Shown: positions 37,935 through 46,146 of the stretch, piece by piece
Layout of the letters: each line of letters opens with the position of its first letter
Position numbering within the stretch: the first letter of the stretch is position 1
NCBI RefSeq assembly: GCF_017876395.1
Contig: NZ_JAGINX010000001.1
Coordinates: forward strand, 1,860,001-1,924,000
Direction of reading: 5' to 3'
DNA length: 64,000 nucleotides
Source of the DNA: Nesterenkonia lacusekhoensis
Lineage (GTDB): Bacteria; Actinomycetota; Actinomycetes; Actinomycetales; Micrococcaceae
Position numbers and translations under genes: made by a program
The notes under the pieces: generated by a model
What the model was told of the DNA's origin: nothing
What the model saw: the letters and a program-made list of their open reading frames with translations, nothing else
The model's database searches: none

Positions 37935-39352
37935 TCGAGGACTCCTTCAGGAGATGGCACGTGGGTCAGGAAAGTGCCCTGCAACGGCAGCGGATCCGTG
38001 GTGTCCAGGCTGGAGAACAGCTGAGTTCCGCGCACCACCGACCCCACCACGGTCCCCTGCAGCTCCAGGCCGTCATAGGCGGACACCGGGTTCTTATGGG
38101 CCAGCCCGCGCGCGGAGACCACATGGGTCTCCTTGGGGTCATAGAAGGCGAAGTCGGCATCCTTCCCGACGCCGATGCTCCCCTTGGACTCCAGGTTCAC
38201 CTGCTGCGCGGTGTTCTGGGCCATCCAGGCGGAGACCTGCTCCAGGCCGATGCCGCGCTCCCTGGCGTGGTGGGCCACGGCGTTGAATCCGACTTGGAGC
38301 CCAGAGATCCCGCCCCAGGCCTGCTGCAGGTCAGGGGCGCCCCGGTACTTCTCCTTGGAGGTGGCCGGTGAGTGGTCGGAGACGATGCAGTCGATCAGCC
38401 CGTCCTGCAGGCCCTGCCACAGCGCGTCGCGGTTGCCGGCGTCACGGATGGGCGGGCAGCACTTGAACTCGGCGGCGCCGTCGGGGATCTTCTCCGCCTC
38501 GAAGCACAGGTAGTGCGGGCAGGTCTCCACCGTCAGCGGCAGGCCCTCATCGCGGGCGTCCTTGATGATGTCCAGCGCCTGGGACGAGGCCAGGTGGAGG
38601 ATGTGGGTGCGGCAGCCGGTCTCCCTGACGGTCTCGATCAGCGCGGTGATCGCCTTGACCTCCGCATCATGGGGGCGGGTCCCGGCCCAGGCGGCGTAGC
38701 TGGGGATGGAGGGGGCCGCGGCGGCTCCGCTGGCGGCGTCGATGGTGGCCGCGTCCTCTGCGTGGACGATGACCAGCCCGTCGAAGGAGACCACCTCGGT
38801 CATGGCCTCGCGCAGCTGGGGAATGCTGACCGGCGGGAACTCGTCCACTCCGGAAGGCAGCAGGAAGCATTTGAAGCCGAAGACACCGGCCTCCCAGAGT
38901 GGCCGCAGCTCGGCGGTGTTGCCCGGGACGATCCCGCCCCAGAAGCCGGTGTCCACGTAGGTCTGTCCCTGGGCGGCGGCCTTCTTCTCGGCCAGGGCGT
39001 CAGTGCTGACCGTGGGCGGAATGCTGTTCAACGGCATATCCACCAGCGTGGTGACTCCACCCAGTGCGGCCGCGGCGGTGGCGGTGGCGAAGCCTTCCCA
39101 GCTGGTGCGGCCGGGCTCGTTGATGTGCACGTGGGTGTCCACATTGCCCGGCAGCACTCTGATGCCGTCGCGCAGCCGGAGCGTCTCGACGCCGGCCGAC
39201 GGCTCAGCGGCAGAGACGCTCGCCTCACGGCTGCGGCTGGCACCCGGCTCAAGCTCATGGACGGCGGAGATCCGCCCGTCTTCGATCTCCACGTGGGCGG
39301 GGACGAACCGCCCCTCCACGAGTACCTCTTCCGCGATGAGATGACGGATCAT
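37931..39352 (-). CDS. allB: Allantoinase
   Basis: The 473-residue amidohydrolase has the metal motif VDTHVHINEPGRTSWEGF (H74, H76), the carboxylated-lysine segment FGFKCFLLPSGVDEFP, HILHLASS and the final IVSDHSPAT. The FLLPSGVDEFP stretch is diagnostic for allantoinase against dihydroorotase and hydantoinase. It opens allantoin to allantoate. A loop near residues 38-53 looks slightly longer than usual. The ATG at 39352 has AAAGG nine bases upstream; a longer frame is arginine-rich and rejected. Confidence 0.9.
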   Translation of the reverse strand: MIRHLIAEEVLVEGRFVPAHVEIEDGRISAVHELEPGASRSREASVSAAEPSAGVETLRLRDGIRVLPGNVDTHVHINEPGRTSWEGFATATAAAALGGVTTLVDMPLNSIPPTVSTDALAEKKAAAQGQTYVDTGFWGGIVPGNTAELRPLWEAGVFGFKCFLLPSGVDEFPPVSIPQLREAMTEVVSFDGLVIVHAEDAATIDAASGAAAAPSIPSYAAWAGTRPHDAEVKAITALIETVRETGCRTHILHLASSQALDIIKDARDEGLPLTVETCPHYLCFEAEKIPDGAAEFKCCPPIRDAGNRDALWQGLQDGLIDCIVSDHSPATSKEKYRGAPDLQQAWGGISGLQVGFNAVAHHARERGIGLEQVSAWMAQNTAQQVNLESKGSIGVGKDADFAFYDPKETHVVSARGLAHKNPVSAYDGLELQGTVVGSVVRGTQLFSSLDTTDPLPLQGTFLTHVPSPEGVLE

Positions 39353-39392
39353 CGATGACTGCCTTTCTGCCCGCTCGCTGCCGAACTCCACC

Positions 39393-40751
39393 CTATGTCT
39401 CCTCCGGGGCACAAGCCGGCAGCAGCGCGTTGAGTGCCACCGCGGAGAGCATGGCAGGCACGATCCCGGTGGTCAGCAGCAGGGCGATGTCCGGATGGAA
39501 CGAGGCCGTGGCCTCCTCCGGGGCGAAGGAGAACCCGATGCCCAGCCCCAGAGAGACCGCCAGGGTCAGCAGGGAGCGACGGTTGACGAGCTCGGCGGCC
39601 ATCACCTGTATCCCGGCGGAGGCGACCATAGAGAACATCACCAGCACCGAGCCGCCGAGCACTGCGTAAGGAACCGTGTTGAACAGGGCAGCGATCTTGG
39701 GGATGAAACCCGCCAGGACCAGGATGCCTCCGGCCAGGGCCACCACAAACCGGCTGACCACGCCGCTGAGTGCGATGACACCGGTGTTCTGACTGAAGGT
39801 GGTGTTGGGCATGGCGCCGAAGAGCGCACCCAGGGAGGTCCCGACGCCGTCTGCCACCACACCGCCGCTGAGCTCGCGGGCCTTGGGCGCCCGGCCCACA
39901 CCGGTGCGAGCCACAGCGGTGAGGTCGCCGATGGACTCCATGGAGCTGGCCAGGGCCAGCACGGTGATGGCGATGATGGCGCCGCTGGTGAAGTCCAGGC
40001 CGAAGTGCATGGGCTGAGGCACGAAGAACCAGTCGGCCTCGGCCACGGCCTCAAAGCTGACCATGCCGAAGGCCGCGGCCACCACATAGCCGGAGATCAG
40101 GCCGATCAGCACGGCGGCCACAGAGATCAGGCCCCGGCCGTACTGGTTGCAGATCACGGTCACGGCCACCACCAGCGCGGCGATGCCGTAGTAGTGCAGG
40201 GAGCCGAAGTCGCCGGCATCCTGAGCCGGTGCCCCGCCGCCGGCGTACTCCACAGCAGTGGGCATCAGCTTGATGCCGATGATCAGGATGATGATCCCGC
40301 AGACCAGCGGCGGGAAGAGCGGGGAGATCCAGCGCAACGTGGTGCCGAAGAAGATCTGGGCGAAGCCGGCGATGAAGGCACCGCCGAAGACTGCGGCGAT
40401 GCCGAACTCCTCGGCGATCGGGATGGCCACGGCCAGGAAGGCGAAGCTGGTGCCCTGCATGACCGGCAGGCGGGAGCCCACCGGGCCCACGCCGATGGTC
40501 TGCAGCACAGTGGTCACACCGGATACGATCATGGCCAGCTGGACCATGAGGGTGACCTCTCCGGCGGCCATTCCGATGGCGGTGGCCACGATCAGCGGTG
40601 GTGCGGCATTGCCAACAAACATCGCCAGCAGGTGCTGGACCGCCAGCGGCACCGCCTTGCGCAGCGGCGGCATCTGATTGACCGGATCCTGCTCCTGGGG
40701 AGCGGTCTGGCGCGTGGCTGTGTCCGGCCGTGGGCTGGTCTCAGTGCTCAT
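39393..40751 (-). CDS. NCS2 family xanthine/uric acid permease
   Basis: The 452-residue permease has about 12-14 helices and the NCS2 features LPVMQGTSFAFLAVA, SSMESIGDLTAVAR and the signature stretch NTTFSQNTGVIALSGVVSR. The QNTG motif is typical of the urate/xanthine group (PucJ/PucK, UapA). It is the first gene of an operon with allantoinase (41 bases downstream) and adenine deaminase. Its promoter region carries GTAAC-type repeats. The substrate is most likely urate or xanthine. Confidence 0.87.
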   Translation of the reverse strand: MSTETSPRPDTATRQTAPQEQDPVNQMPPLRKAVPLAVQHLLAMFVGNAAPPLIVATAIGMAAGEVTLMVQLAMIVSGVTTVLQTIGVGPVGSRLPVMQGTSFAFLAVAIPIAEEFGIAAVFGGAFIAGFAQIFFGTTLRWISPLFPPLVCGIIILIIGIKLMPTAVEYAGGGAPAQDAGDFGSLHYYGIAALVVAVTVICNQYGRGLISVAAVLIGLISGYVVAAAFGMVSFEAVAEADWFFVPQPMHFGLDFTSGAIIAITVLALASSMESIGDLTAVARTGVGRAPKARELSGGVVADGVGTSLGALFGAMPNTTFSQNTGVIALSGVVSRFVVALAGGILVLAGFIPKIAALFNTVPYAVLGGSVLVMFSMVASAGIQVMAAELVNRRSLLTLAVSLGLGIGFSFAPEEATASFHPDIALLLTTGIVPAMLSAVALNALLPACAPEET

Positions 40752-40763
40752 AGCCTCACGCTA

Positions 40764-40792
40764 TGGGCGCTGTGTTAGGTCCGTGTTACCCA
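40764..40792 (-). promoter_or_regulatory. Candidate GlnR-like site before the NCS2 permease
   Basis: The minus strand reads GGTAACACGGACCTAACACAG, which contains an AC-N9-AC spacing like GlnR boxes of actinobacteria. A related GTAACACGGGGCTGTAACAC lies just before the formamidase-like gene. Regulator binding is not demonstrated. Confidence 0.35.
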
Positions 40793-40853
40793 CCCATTGC
40801 CTGCATGAGAAACCTGTGTTCCCCCTGGTGAGGGGTGGGCGAAACGCCTGTCT

Positions 40854-40919
40854 CGATCAGCAGAAGCCGCCGATCCACTCCCAGGCCTTGGGCTTGGGCT
40901 CGGCTCCGGCGCGGATCAC
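40854..40919. repeat. Left copy of 66-bp direct repeat (uricase 3' end)
   Basis: This stretch is identical to 43960-44025 except for one base (A40915 versus G44021). Read on the minus strand it encodes the last 20 residues of the uricase (RAGAEPKPKAWEWIGGFC and stop), without the rest of the gene. Together with the right copy it brackets the effector cassette like attL and attR. Confidence 0.92.
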
Positions 40920-41013
40920 GCGTAACCTTCCAGAGAACGTTGAGAAATGTGTAGATACGGTCTGGGGCGAGGATCGAACGAAACCCATGCATGTGTGAGT
41001 CAAGGAGGCAGCC

Positions 41014-41364
41014 CTGCCTGGCACGCAATACTCCCTGGAACCCGTGGCCCTGAACGGCCTGATGGATACGGTGGGCACACGCGCATCAGAGGCTCACGAC
41101 CACGGCTCAGAACTCGCGTCCAACGGAGCTGAATTGAGCGGTCTTCTCGGAACAGCCACGGACGTATCCAGCGCTTTTCAAGACCTGTGGTCCGAACGAG
41201 CAGAAACAGCGGTGAAGGCTGCCGCCTATGTCGAAAATTGCTCACAGATTGTCCGTCAAGCCGCCGCGGCCATTGTCGAAGGCGATCAGGATATGACCCA
41301 GCACGGCGAGGCCTCCGACGCACGCGTTTCTGGCACCACCATGGCTTGGGGTGAACAGGCATGA
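41014..41364 (+). CDS. Small WXG100-like (ESX/type VII) protein
   Basis: The protein is about 116 residues long and predicted to be two helices, with an LWSERAET turn near the middle in place of a strict W-x-G, and no signal peptide. It precedes and overlaps (ATGA) the large effector gene, the usual place for an ESX partner or chaperone. An AAGGAGG at 41002-41008 stands five bases before a CTG at 41014 and the frame is closed upstream, so I take CTG as the start; GTG at 41044 would lose the ribosome site. No C-terminal YxxxD/E signal is seen. Confidence 0.55.
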   Translation: MPGTQYSLEPVALNGLMDTVGTRASEAHDHGSELASNGAELSGLLGTATDVSSAFQDLWSERAETAVKAAAYVENCSQIVRQAAAAIVEGDQDMTQHGEASDARVSGTTMAWGEQA

Positions 41365-43268
41365 CCGCAGTACAGCGACCCGACGAGATCGATGCCGAGT
41401 GGAACACTTTGGATTCAGTCGCTCAAAGCATGAAGTCCGAAGCATCATCGGCACGCGACGTGCTGGATACCGCTGGGAGAAGTTGGCGCGGCACACATCA
41501 CCTGTATCAGGAGCCCACCTCACAAAGCGCAGTTTGGACGGCGCTGGATGACATCCCACAGATCACCCAGGACAACTTCACTGTCGTGGAGTCGTTGGCC
41601 CTGATCATTCAGCGATTCGGCGAAGACGGCGCACGGCTCTCCGATCGCGCCAAAGCCCTGAACGCTGAGGCCGACCAGTTGGAGCAGCAAGCCCTGCAGA
41701 TCAACAACGAGTCAGGCGAAGATCCCGAGGGCGACTCTGGAAAGTCCGATGCTATAAACCAGCGAATCACCGAGCACAATTGGGCTGTTGCAGAGTTGAA
41801 CCGAGATTGGGCGGCACTCCGCGAGGAGAGCGCTGACCGCCTAGTGGCATTGAAAGGACACGGCGGCCGGGAAGAGGAAGTTCCCACAGCTGAGGCGTCC
41901 GGGGACAGAAGTGTATCCACCGCTATCGCATCCAGCCCGTCCAACATGACGGACCTAGCGACCATGGTCTCGGCACTGTCAGAGCCGTCGAACGTGGAAG
42001 AGGCCGAAGAGCTGTACGACGCAACAATGTCTGAGGACGCCACGGCTGAGGATATAAACAACTTCTACGACCACATGGCAGAAATGTCGCCCGAAGAGAT
42101 CGAGTCCTTCACCGACGCCCGAGAAGAGGTCAACGAGCAGTCACTCCCCGGGCCGAGCACCGATGAAGAGTACGCCGACTGGCCTGGTGGGTATGAAGGC
42201 GCCGAATGGTGGGACCAAGATGAGGCGTGGCAGAACGCCATGCTCGCCCATATGCCTCTCATGGTAGGAAATACTCAGGGCGTCCCATATACGACCCGAG
42301 ACCAAGCCAATCAGCACGCCCTGACAAAACTGCAGTCATCCGGAAACATGGGTTGGCCGCAGGAAAGGCGACTCAATGAGATCGAGGAGTCCCTTGAGCC
42401 TGGTCAGTCAGGCGACAGGTACCTGCTTAGCCTTGATTTGGGACAGCCCGAGGTCCCGGACAATCCACACGGCCAAGGCCCACGCCCGCTGCCGAAGGCA
42501 GCAGTGTCAGTCGGGAACCCGGACACAGCTCATACCACCAGCTTCAACGTCCCCGGCATGTCGAGCGGCACACACAACATGTCCGGCGAAGTCGCAATGG
42601 CGCAAGGTTTCTACAACGACCTCGCAGACGATGACCAAGAGCACGCACAGGTTGCGTGGGTCGGCTATGACGCTCCCACTATGCGCGACGCGATCACACC
42701 CGAAGACGACGTATGGGAAGACGACAAGGCTGAAGCCGGTGGCTACGCTCTGGCCCACGAGCTGGACGGCTATAACGAGACCATGGCGGAACAGGGACGC
42801 GACACCACCGTGTCACTCAACACGCATTCCTACGGCAGTAATACCGGCGCCCACGCACTGACCACGGTGGAGCACAACGTGGACATGTGGATGATCTACG
42901 GTTCTTCTGGCATTCCCCCGCACGTTGCCGAGACCGCTGAAGACGTAAGCGTCAATTCCGACGCCGATGGCAACCCGGCCGTCTACGCGACTGAAGCACC
43001 CGATGACAACACAGCAGGACTCGGTCGGTCGAACCACCGAATCGATCCCACCGACCAGGAATTCGGAGCGCAGGTATTCGCTTCTGACGGAGTGAGCGGA
43101 AACATCGAGGGCGAGCCCACTGACGGCCACAGCAGGTTCTTCTCCGACTGGGGTGCTCGTGAGTTCTTTTTGGGCGAGCGTTTCGGTTACTGGGAACCTG
43201 ATTCCCAGTCTTACAACACTTCTCTCGTCATTCTGGAGGGACGTGCTGACGAAGTCGACTTCCTCTAG
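41361..43268 (+). CDS. Candidate type VII secreted effector: WXG-like N-terminus plus DUF1023-type alpha/beta-hydrolase
   Basis: The 635-residue protein has a helical N-terminal domain (1-165) with W-x-G (SWRGT, 41-45) and the block YQEPTSQSAVWTALDDIP. It ends in an alpha/beta-hydrolase resembling DUF1023: MVGNTQGVPYTTRDQAN, NVPGM (396-400), VAWVGYDAP, nucleophile S490 in THSYGS, and H590 in DGHSRFF. No signal peptide is present, consistent with export through an ESX system. The start overlaps the small WXG gene, and a lipoprotein gene follows. The coding DNA is visibly lower in GC than the flanking genes. It is homologous to the protein at 52431-54626. Toxicity or lipase activity is inference. 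Confidence 0.7.
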   Translation: MTAVQRPDEIDAEWNTLDSVAQSMKSEASSARDVLDTAGRSWRGTHHLYQEPTSQSAVWTALDDIPQITQDNFTVVESLALIIQRFGEDGARLSDRAKALNAEADQLEQQALQINNESGEDPEGDSGKSDAINQRITEHNWAVAELNRDWAALREESADRLVALKGHGGREEEVPTAEASGDRSVSTAIASSPSNMTDLATMVSALSEPSNVEEAEELYDATMSEDATAEDINNFYDHMAEMSPEEIESFTDAREEVNEQSLPGPSTDEEYADWPGGYEGAEWWDQDEAWQNAMLAHMPLMVGNTQGVPYTTRDQANQHALTKLQSSGNMGWPQERRLNEIEESLEPGQSGDRYLLSLDLGQPEVPDNPHGQGPRPLPKAAVSVGNPDTAHTTSFNVPGMSSGTHNMSGEVAMAQGFYNDLADDDQEHAQVAWVGYDAPTMRDAITPEDDVWEDDKAEAGGYALAHELDGYNETMAEQGRDTTVSLNTHSYGSNTGAHALTTVEHNVDMWMIYGSSGIPPHVAETAEDVSVNSDADGNPAVYATEAPDDNTAGLGRSNHRIDPTDQEFGAQVFASDGVSGNIEGEPTDGHSRFFSDWGAREFFLGERFGYWEPDSQSYNTSLVILEGRADEVDFL

Positions 43269-43290
43269 ACCCACGATGAAAGGCTGGACC

Positions 43291-43950
43291 ATGTATAGAA
43301 TTGCGAAACTGGTCCTAACGGTGAGCCTCGGCGCGATTTGCCTCGTAGCGTGTGGCGACGGCGAATCTTCAGGTGACGTAGAAACGGAGAATCTGGTGAC
43401 CCAAGTGGAGCCCGATGGCGGAGATACCCAAGCTGATCAGATCCAGGAATTGGAGACTGTGGTCAGCACATTGCGCGAGCACTTCGGCGAGGGAGTCATC
43501 ACCTCCGAGGACGGTGAGGACTTCGACATCGACCGGTTCGAACAAGAGGTTCGGCCCCAGGAGTGCGGCCCTGCGAATCACTACAACTACGAGATCCGCT
43601 TCGAGATACCGGACCACGATGAAGATTCTCTGGAACAGTACTATTCCCAGGCGGAAGCATCCGCTGCTGACCTCGGACTCTCAGAGAATCAGAACAACAG
43701 CAGCGGCATCAACGATCGAGGCACCATCTACTTCGGTGCAGGCTCTGCCGAGGACCGCATCTTCCTCGTCCGCTCAGGAGTAGGCGCAGAGAACGTCACT
43801 ATCGTCTACCAGACCAAGTGCTCGAACGACTCCAGCATCCAGGACGTCCGCGAAGAGTTCAGCGAACGCTGGCGCGAAGAGCGACGCTCCGAAGAGCCTC
43901 CCACTGTAGAGGACATCGAGCAGGAGCACGGAGAGGGCAGCGCAGGCTGA
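43291..43950 (+). CDS. Lipoprotein, candidate cognate/immunity protein of the effector
   Basis: The 219-residue protein has a signal peptide with lipobox LVAC followed by GDGES, so it should be attached to the outer face of the membrane. The mature domain is acidic with two cysteines (QECGP and QTKCSND) and no known catalytic motif. The ATG at 43291 has GAAAGG seven bases upstream; an ATG at 43276 lacks one. It follows the effector by 22 bases and ends 12 bases before the uricase stop on the other strand. The immunity role is inferred from position. Confidence 0.6.
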   Translation: MYRIAKLVLTVSLGAICLVACGDGESSGDVETENLVTQVEPDGGDTQADQIQELETVVSTLREHFGEGVITSEDGEDFDIDRFEQEVRPQECGPANHYNYEIRFEIPDHDEDSLEQYYSQAEASAADLGLSENQNNSSGINDRGTIYFGAGSAEDRIFLVRSGVGAENVTIVYQTKCSNDSSIQDVREEFSERWREERRSEEPPTVEDIEQEHGEGSAG

Positions 43951-43959
43951 CCCAGCCCG

Positions 43960-44025
43960 CGATCAGCAGAAGCCGCCGATCCACTCCCAGGCCTTGGGCT
44001 TGGGCTCGGCTCCGGCGCGGGTCAC
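43960..44025. repeat. Right copy of 66-bp direct repeat (within uricase 3' end)
   Basis: This copy is the functional 3' end of the uricase gene, including the stop codon and three bases beyond it. It repeats 40854-40919 at 65 of 66 positions in the same orientation. The homology stops abruptly on both sides. Confidence 0.92.
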
Positions 44026-44883
44026 CGAGGCGTTCATGAAGCCGTAGGGCAGCACGCCGGCCTCGAAGACCTCATTGTCGTTCTCCACGCCGAACCGCTC
44101 CAGGTCCACCAGGTAGTGGTGGTTGTTCGGCATGACGAACCGGATGTCCTCGATCTCCTCGAATTCCTCCAGGACGGCCTCGCCGGCGGCGTAGAGGGTC
44201 TGCTGCAGAGACAGCGAGTGCACCTGGGCGAACTGCTCCATGATGATCTGTTTGGTGCGCGCGTAGACGGCGTCGTAGTCCACGCCCTCGGCACCCGGGC
44301 GGAAGAGCCAGCGGGAAGTGATGTCGGTGGCCATGATGCGGTCAGTGGTCTCCGGCAACGTGGTGTAGCGGTCCTTGGGGTAGCCGTGGAACTCACTGCC
44401 GGTGGACTTCAGCACGGTCAGGTCCTTGAAGCCGCCCAGCACATACTCGACGCCGTCCTCCACAGTCAGCGCCGCGGTGCGGATGTCGTCCTTGTTCCGC
44501 ACGAAGGAGTGGTTGTGGCCGGTGGGGGCGCCGTCGGGACCAGGCACCTGGATGCGCTCCCAGTTGAAGGCCTCGGTCTCCCAGCGTCCGCCGGTGACGT
44601 GGTCCATGGCCGTGAAGTGCCGACCCAGCTCCAGCAGGAACTCCTCCGGGGAGCTGATCCCCTTCTTCTTGGCGAAGGAGTGGATGGTGTTCTTCTGCGC
44701 GTCGGTGGTCAGCACTGTGGTGTTATCACCGGTCAGGAAGGTCTCGTCGAAGTTCCCGCGCAGCAGGGAGGTGACGTTGAGGTCCTGAAGGGTGTGGACC
44801 TCTGTGTCGCGGTACACGCGGACCACCCGCACTTCGGCCTTGCCGTACTGGTTGGGGCCCAGGACGATGTCAGGGTTCGGCAT
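43963..44883 (-). CDS. Urate oxidase (uricase)
   Basis: The 306-residue protein matches cofactor-free uricase: LGPNQYGKAEVRVVRVYRDT with the catalytic lysine, LLRGNFDETFLTGDNTTVLTTDAQKNT with the catalytic threonine, HNHSFVRN and the C-terminal LPYGFMNASVTRAG. It oxidises urate to 5-hydroxyisourate. It is the last gene of the pucG-allC-rpiR-uraH-uox operon. Its last 20 codons are duplicated on the far side of the adjoining cassette. Confidence 0.93.
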   Translation of the reverse strand: MPNPDIVLGPNQYGKAEVRVVRVYRDTEVHTLQDLNVTSLLRGNFDETFLTGDNTTVLTTDAQKNTIHSFAKKKGISSPEEFLLELGRHFTAMDHVTGGRWETEAFNWERIQVPGPDGAPTGHNHSFVRNKDDIRTAALTVEDGVEYVLGGFKDLTVLKSTGSEFHGYPKDRYTTLPETTDRIMATDITSRWLFRPGAEGVDYDAVYARTKQIIMEQFAQVHSLSLQQTLYAAGEAVLEEFEEIEDIRFVMPNNHHYLVDLERFGVENDNEVFEAGVLPYGFMNASVTRAGAEPKPKAWEWIGGFC

Positions 44884-44912
44884 GGAGGTTCCTCTCTTTC
44901 AGGCCCGCCGGC

Positions 44913-45239
44913 TCAGCTGCCGCGGTAGGTGGAGTAGGCGAATGGGCTCAGCAGCAGCGGCACGTGATAGTGGCCGGCGTCGGCATCTGCGGCGAAGGCG
45001 ATGGTCACCTCGGGGAAGAAGGTCTCCTCGCCGCGGGAGGCGAAGTACTCCCCCACTGCGAAGCGCAGCCGGTAGGTGCCTGAGTCCAAGCTTTCCGGTC
45101 CCAGATCGCCGACGCGGCCGTCGTCGTCGGTGGTGCCGGTGGCGATGACCGCCCCGTCGGCATCAGAGAGTTCGACGCCGACCCCCGCGGCAGGCAGGCC
45201 GGTGGCGTTGTTGAGCACGTGCGTGGTGATGAAGCTCAT
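44913..45239 (-). CDS. uraH: 5-hydroxyisourate hydrolase
   Basis: The 108-residue transthyretin-like enzyme has the N-terminal THVLNNATGLPAAGV, the GHYHVPLLLSPFAYSTYRGS C-terminus and the signature YRGS tetrapeptide. It opens 5-hydroxyisourate to OHCU, the step after uricase. It sits 29 bases upstream of the uricase gene in the same operon; the third enzyme (OHCU decarboxylase) is at 54755-55249. Confidence 0.92.
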   Translation of the reverse strand: MSFITTHVLNNATGLPAAGVGVELSDADGAVIATGTTDDDGRVGDLGPESLDSGTYRLRFAVGEYFASRGEETFFPEVTIAFAADADAGHYHVPLLLSPFAYSTYRGS

Positions 45240-45280
45240 CGGTGATGCTCCTCGTCTGTATCCGATGGTGAGCGGTCAGG

Positions 45281-46144
45281 TCAGAGTTCCAGCTCGTCGA
45301 GGTCGTCGTAGGCGGCCGCGATGGCGGAGATCCGCCTGCGGCCGGTGGAGATGCGTTCGTTGAGCACACTGTTGGACAGGACTCCCACCAGCGACATGGC
45401 TGTGGCGTAGGAGTCGAAGGCTCCGGCGGAGTCGATGGGGCACTCGAGCCAGCAGTCGGCCTGGGCGGCGTAACGGCGCGAGGTGCCGTCGCCGATGCAG
45501 ATGCTCTGGACCGGAGACTGCTCCAGACGGTCCATCAGCCGCTGGAAGACCGCCGGGCGGCGCCGGAAACCGATGGCGACGACCAGATCCTTCTCGCCCA
45601 GTCCCGCGATCTCCTCGCCGAGGGTCTGTCCCGGCTGCGGGGCCACCCGCACCTGGCTGCGAGCCTGGATGAGCTGCTGATGCAGATGCAGCGCCACGGG
45701 GTAGCTGTTGCGCAGCCCGACGATGACCACCCGCTCCGCGGCGGCGATCCGCTCCACGGCGTCGGTCAGCCGTCCGTCGGAGAGCAGCGCCACCAGGCGG
45801 GAGAGGTTCTCCTGCTCCTTGGCCTGGTGCCGATCCACTCCCGCGCTGTCCTCACTGTCGCCGGTGATCACCGGAGAAGCCGTGGGCAGACCACGATGGC
45901 GCAGCGCCCGAGCGTGGTCACGCACCTCTTTGAAGTCGTCGAACTCGAGCTTGCGGAACAGCCGGGAGACGGTGGCCTTGGAGACTCCGGTCTCCCGCGA
46001 GATGTCCGCGGCGGAGAAGATCGCCAGATCACCCAGATGTTCCAACAGGAAGTCCGCCACCCGGCGCTCCTGCGGAGGCAGGCTGCCGTATCTGGCATCG
46101 ATGCGGGCGTCGATCCTGGTCTCGTGCGGTGTCTCCTCAGCCAT
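45281..46144 (-). CDS. RpiR/MurR family transcriptional regulator
   Basis: The 287-residue regulator has an N-terminal HTH_6 domain (RRVADFLLEHLGDLAIFSAA, ETGVSKATVSRLFRKLEF) and a C-terminal SIS domain (VVIVGLRNSYPVALHLHQQL). SIS domains usually sense sugar phosphates. The gene is embedded between allantoate amidohydrolase and HIU hydrolase with very short gaps, so it probably controls purine catabolism. This regulator class is less usual for the pathway than PucR, HpxU or AllR types. Confidence 0.85.
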   Translation of the reverse strand: MAEETPHETRIDARIDARYGSLPPQERRVADFLLEHLGDLAIFSAADISRETGVSKATVSRLFRKLEFDDFKEVRDHARALRHRGLPTASPVITGDSEDSAGVDRHQAKEQENLSRLVALLSDGRLTDAVERIAAAERVVIVGLRNSYPVALHLHQQLIQARSQVRVAPQPGQTLGEEIAGLGEKDLVVAIGFRRRPAVFQRLMDRLEQSPVQSICIGDGTSRRYAAQADCWLECPIDSAGAFDSYATAMSLVGVLSNSVLNERISTGRRRISAIAAAYDDLDELEL

Positions 46145-46146
46145 GG

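Noticed and set aside
40786-41078. Minus-strand open frames covering the left uricase repeat, one ending in the uricase C-terminus
   Set aside because: They contain only the duplicated last 20 codons of uricase preceded by unrelated sequence; treated as a repeat remnant, not a gene.
40920-43959. An integrase, transposase or terminal inverted repeats for the first cassette
   Set aside because: All three genes are accounted for and none is a recombinase; no inverted repeats were seen at the cassette ends.
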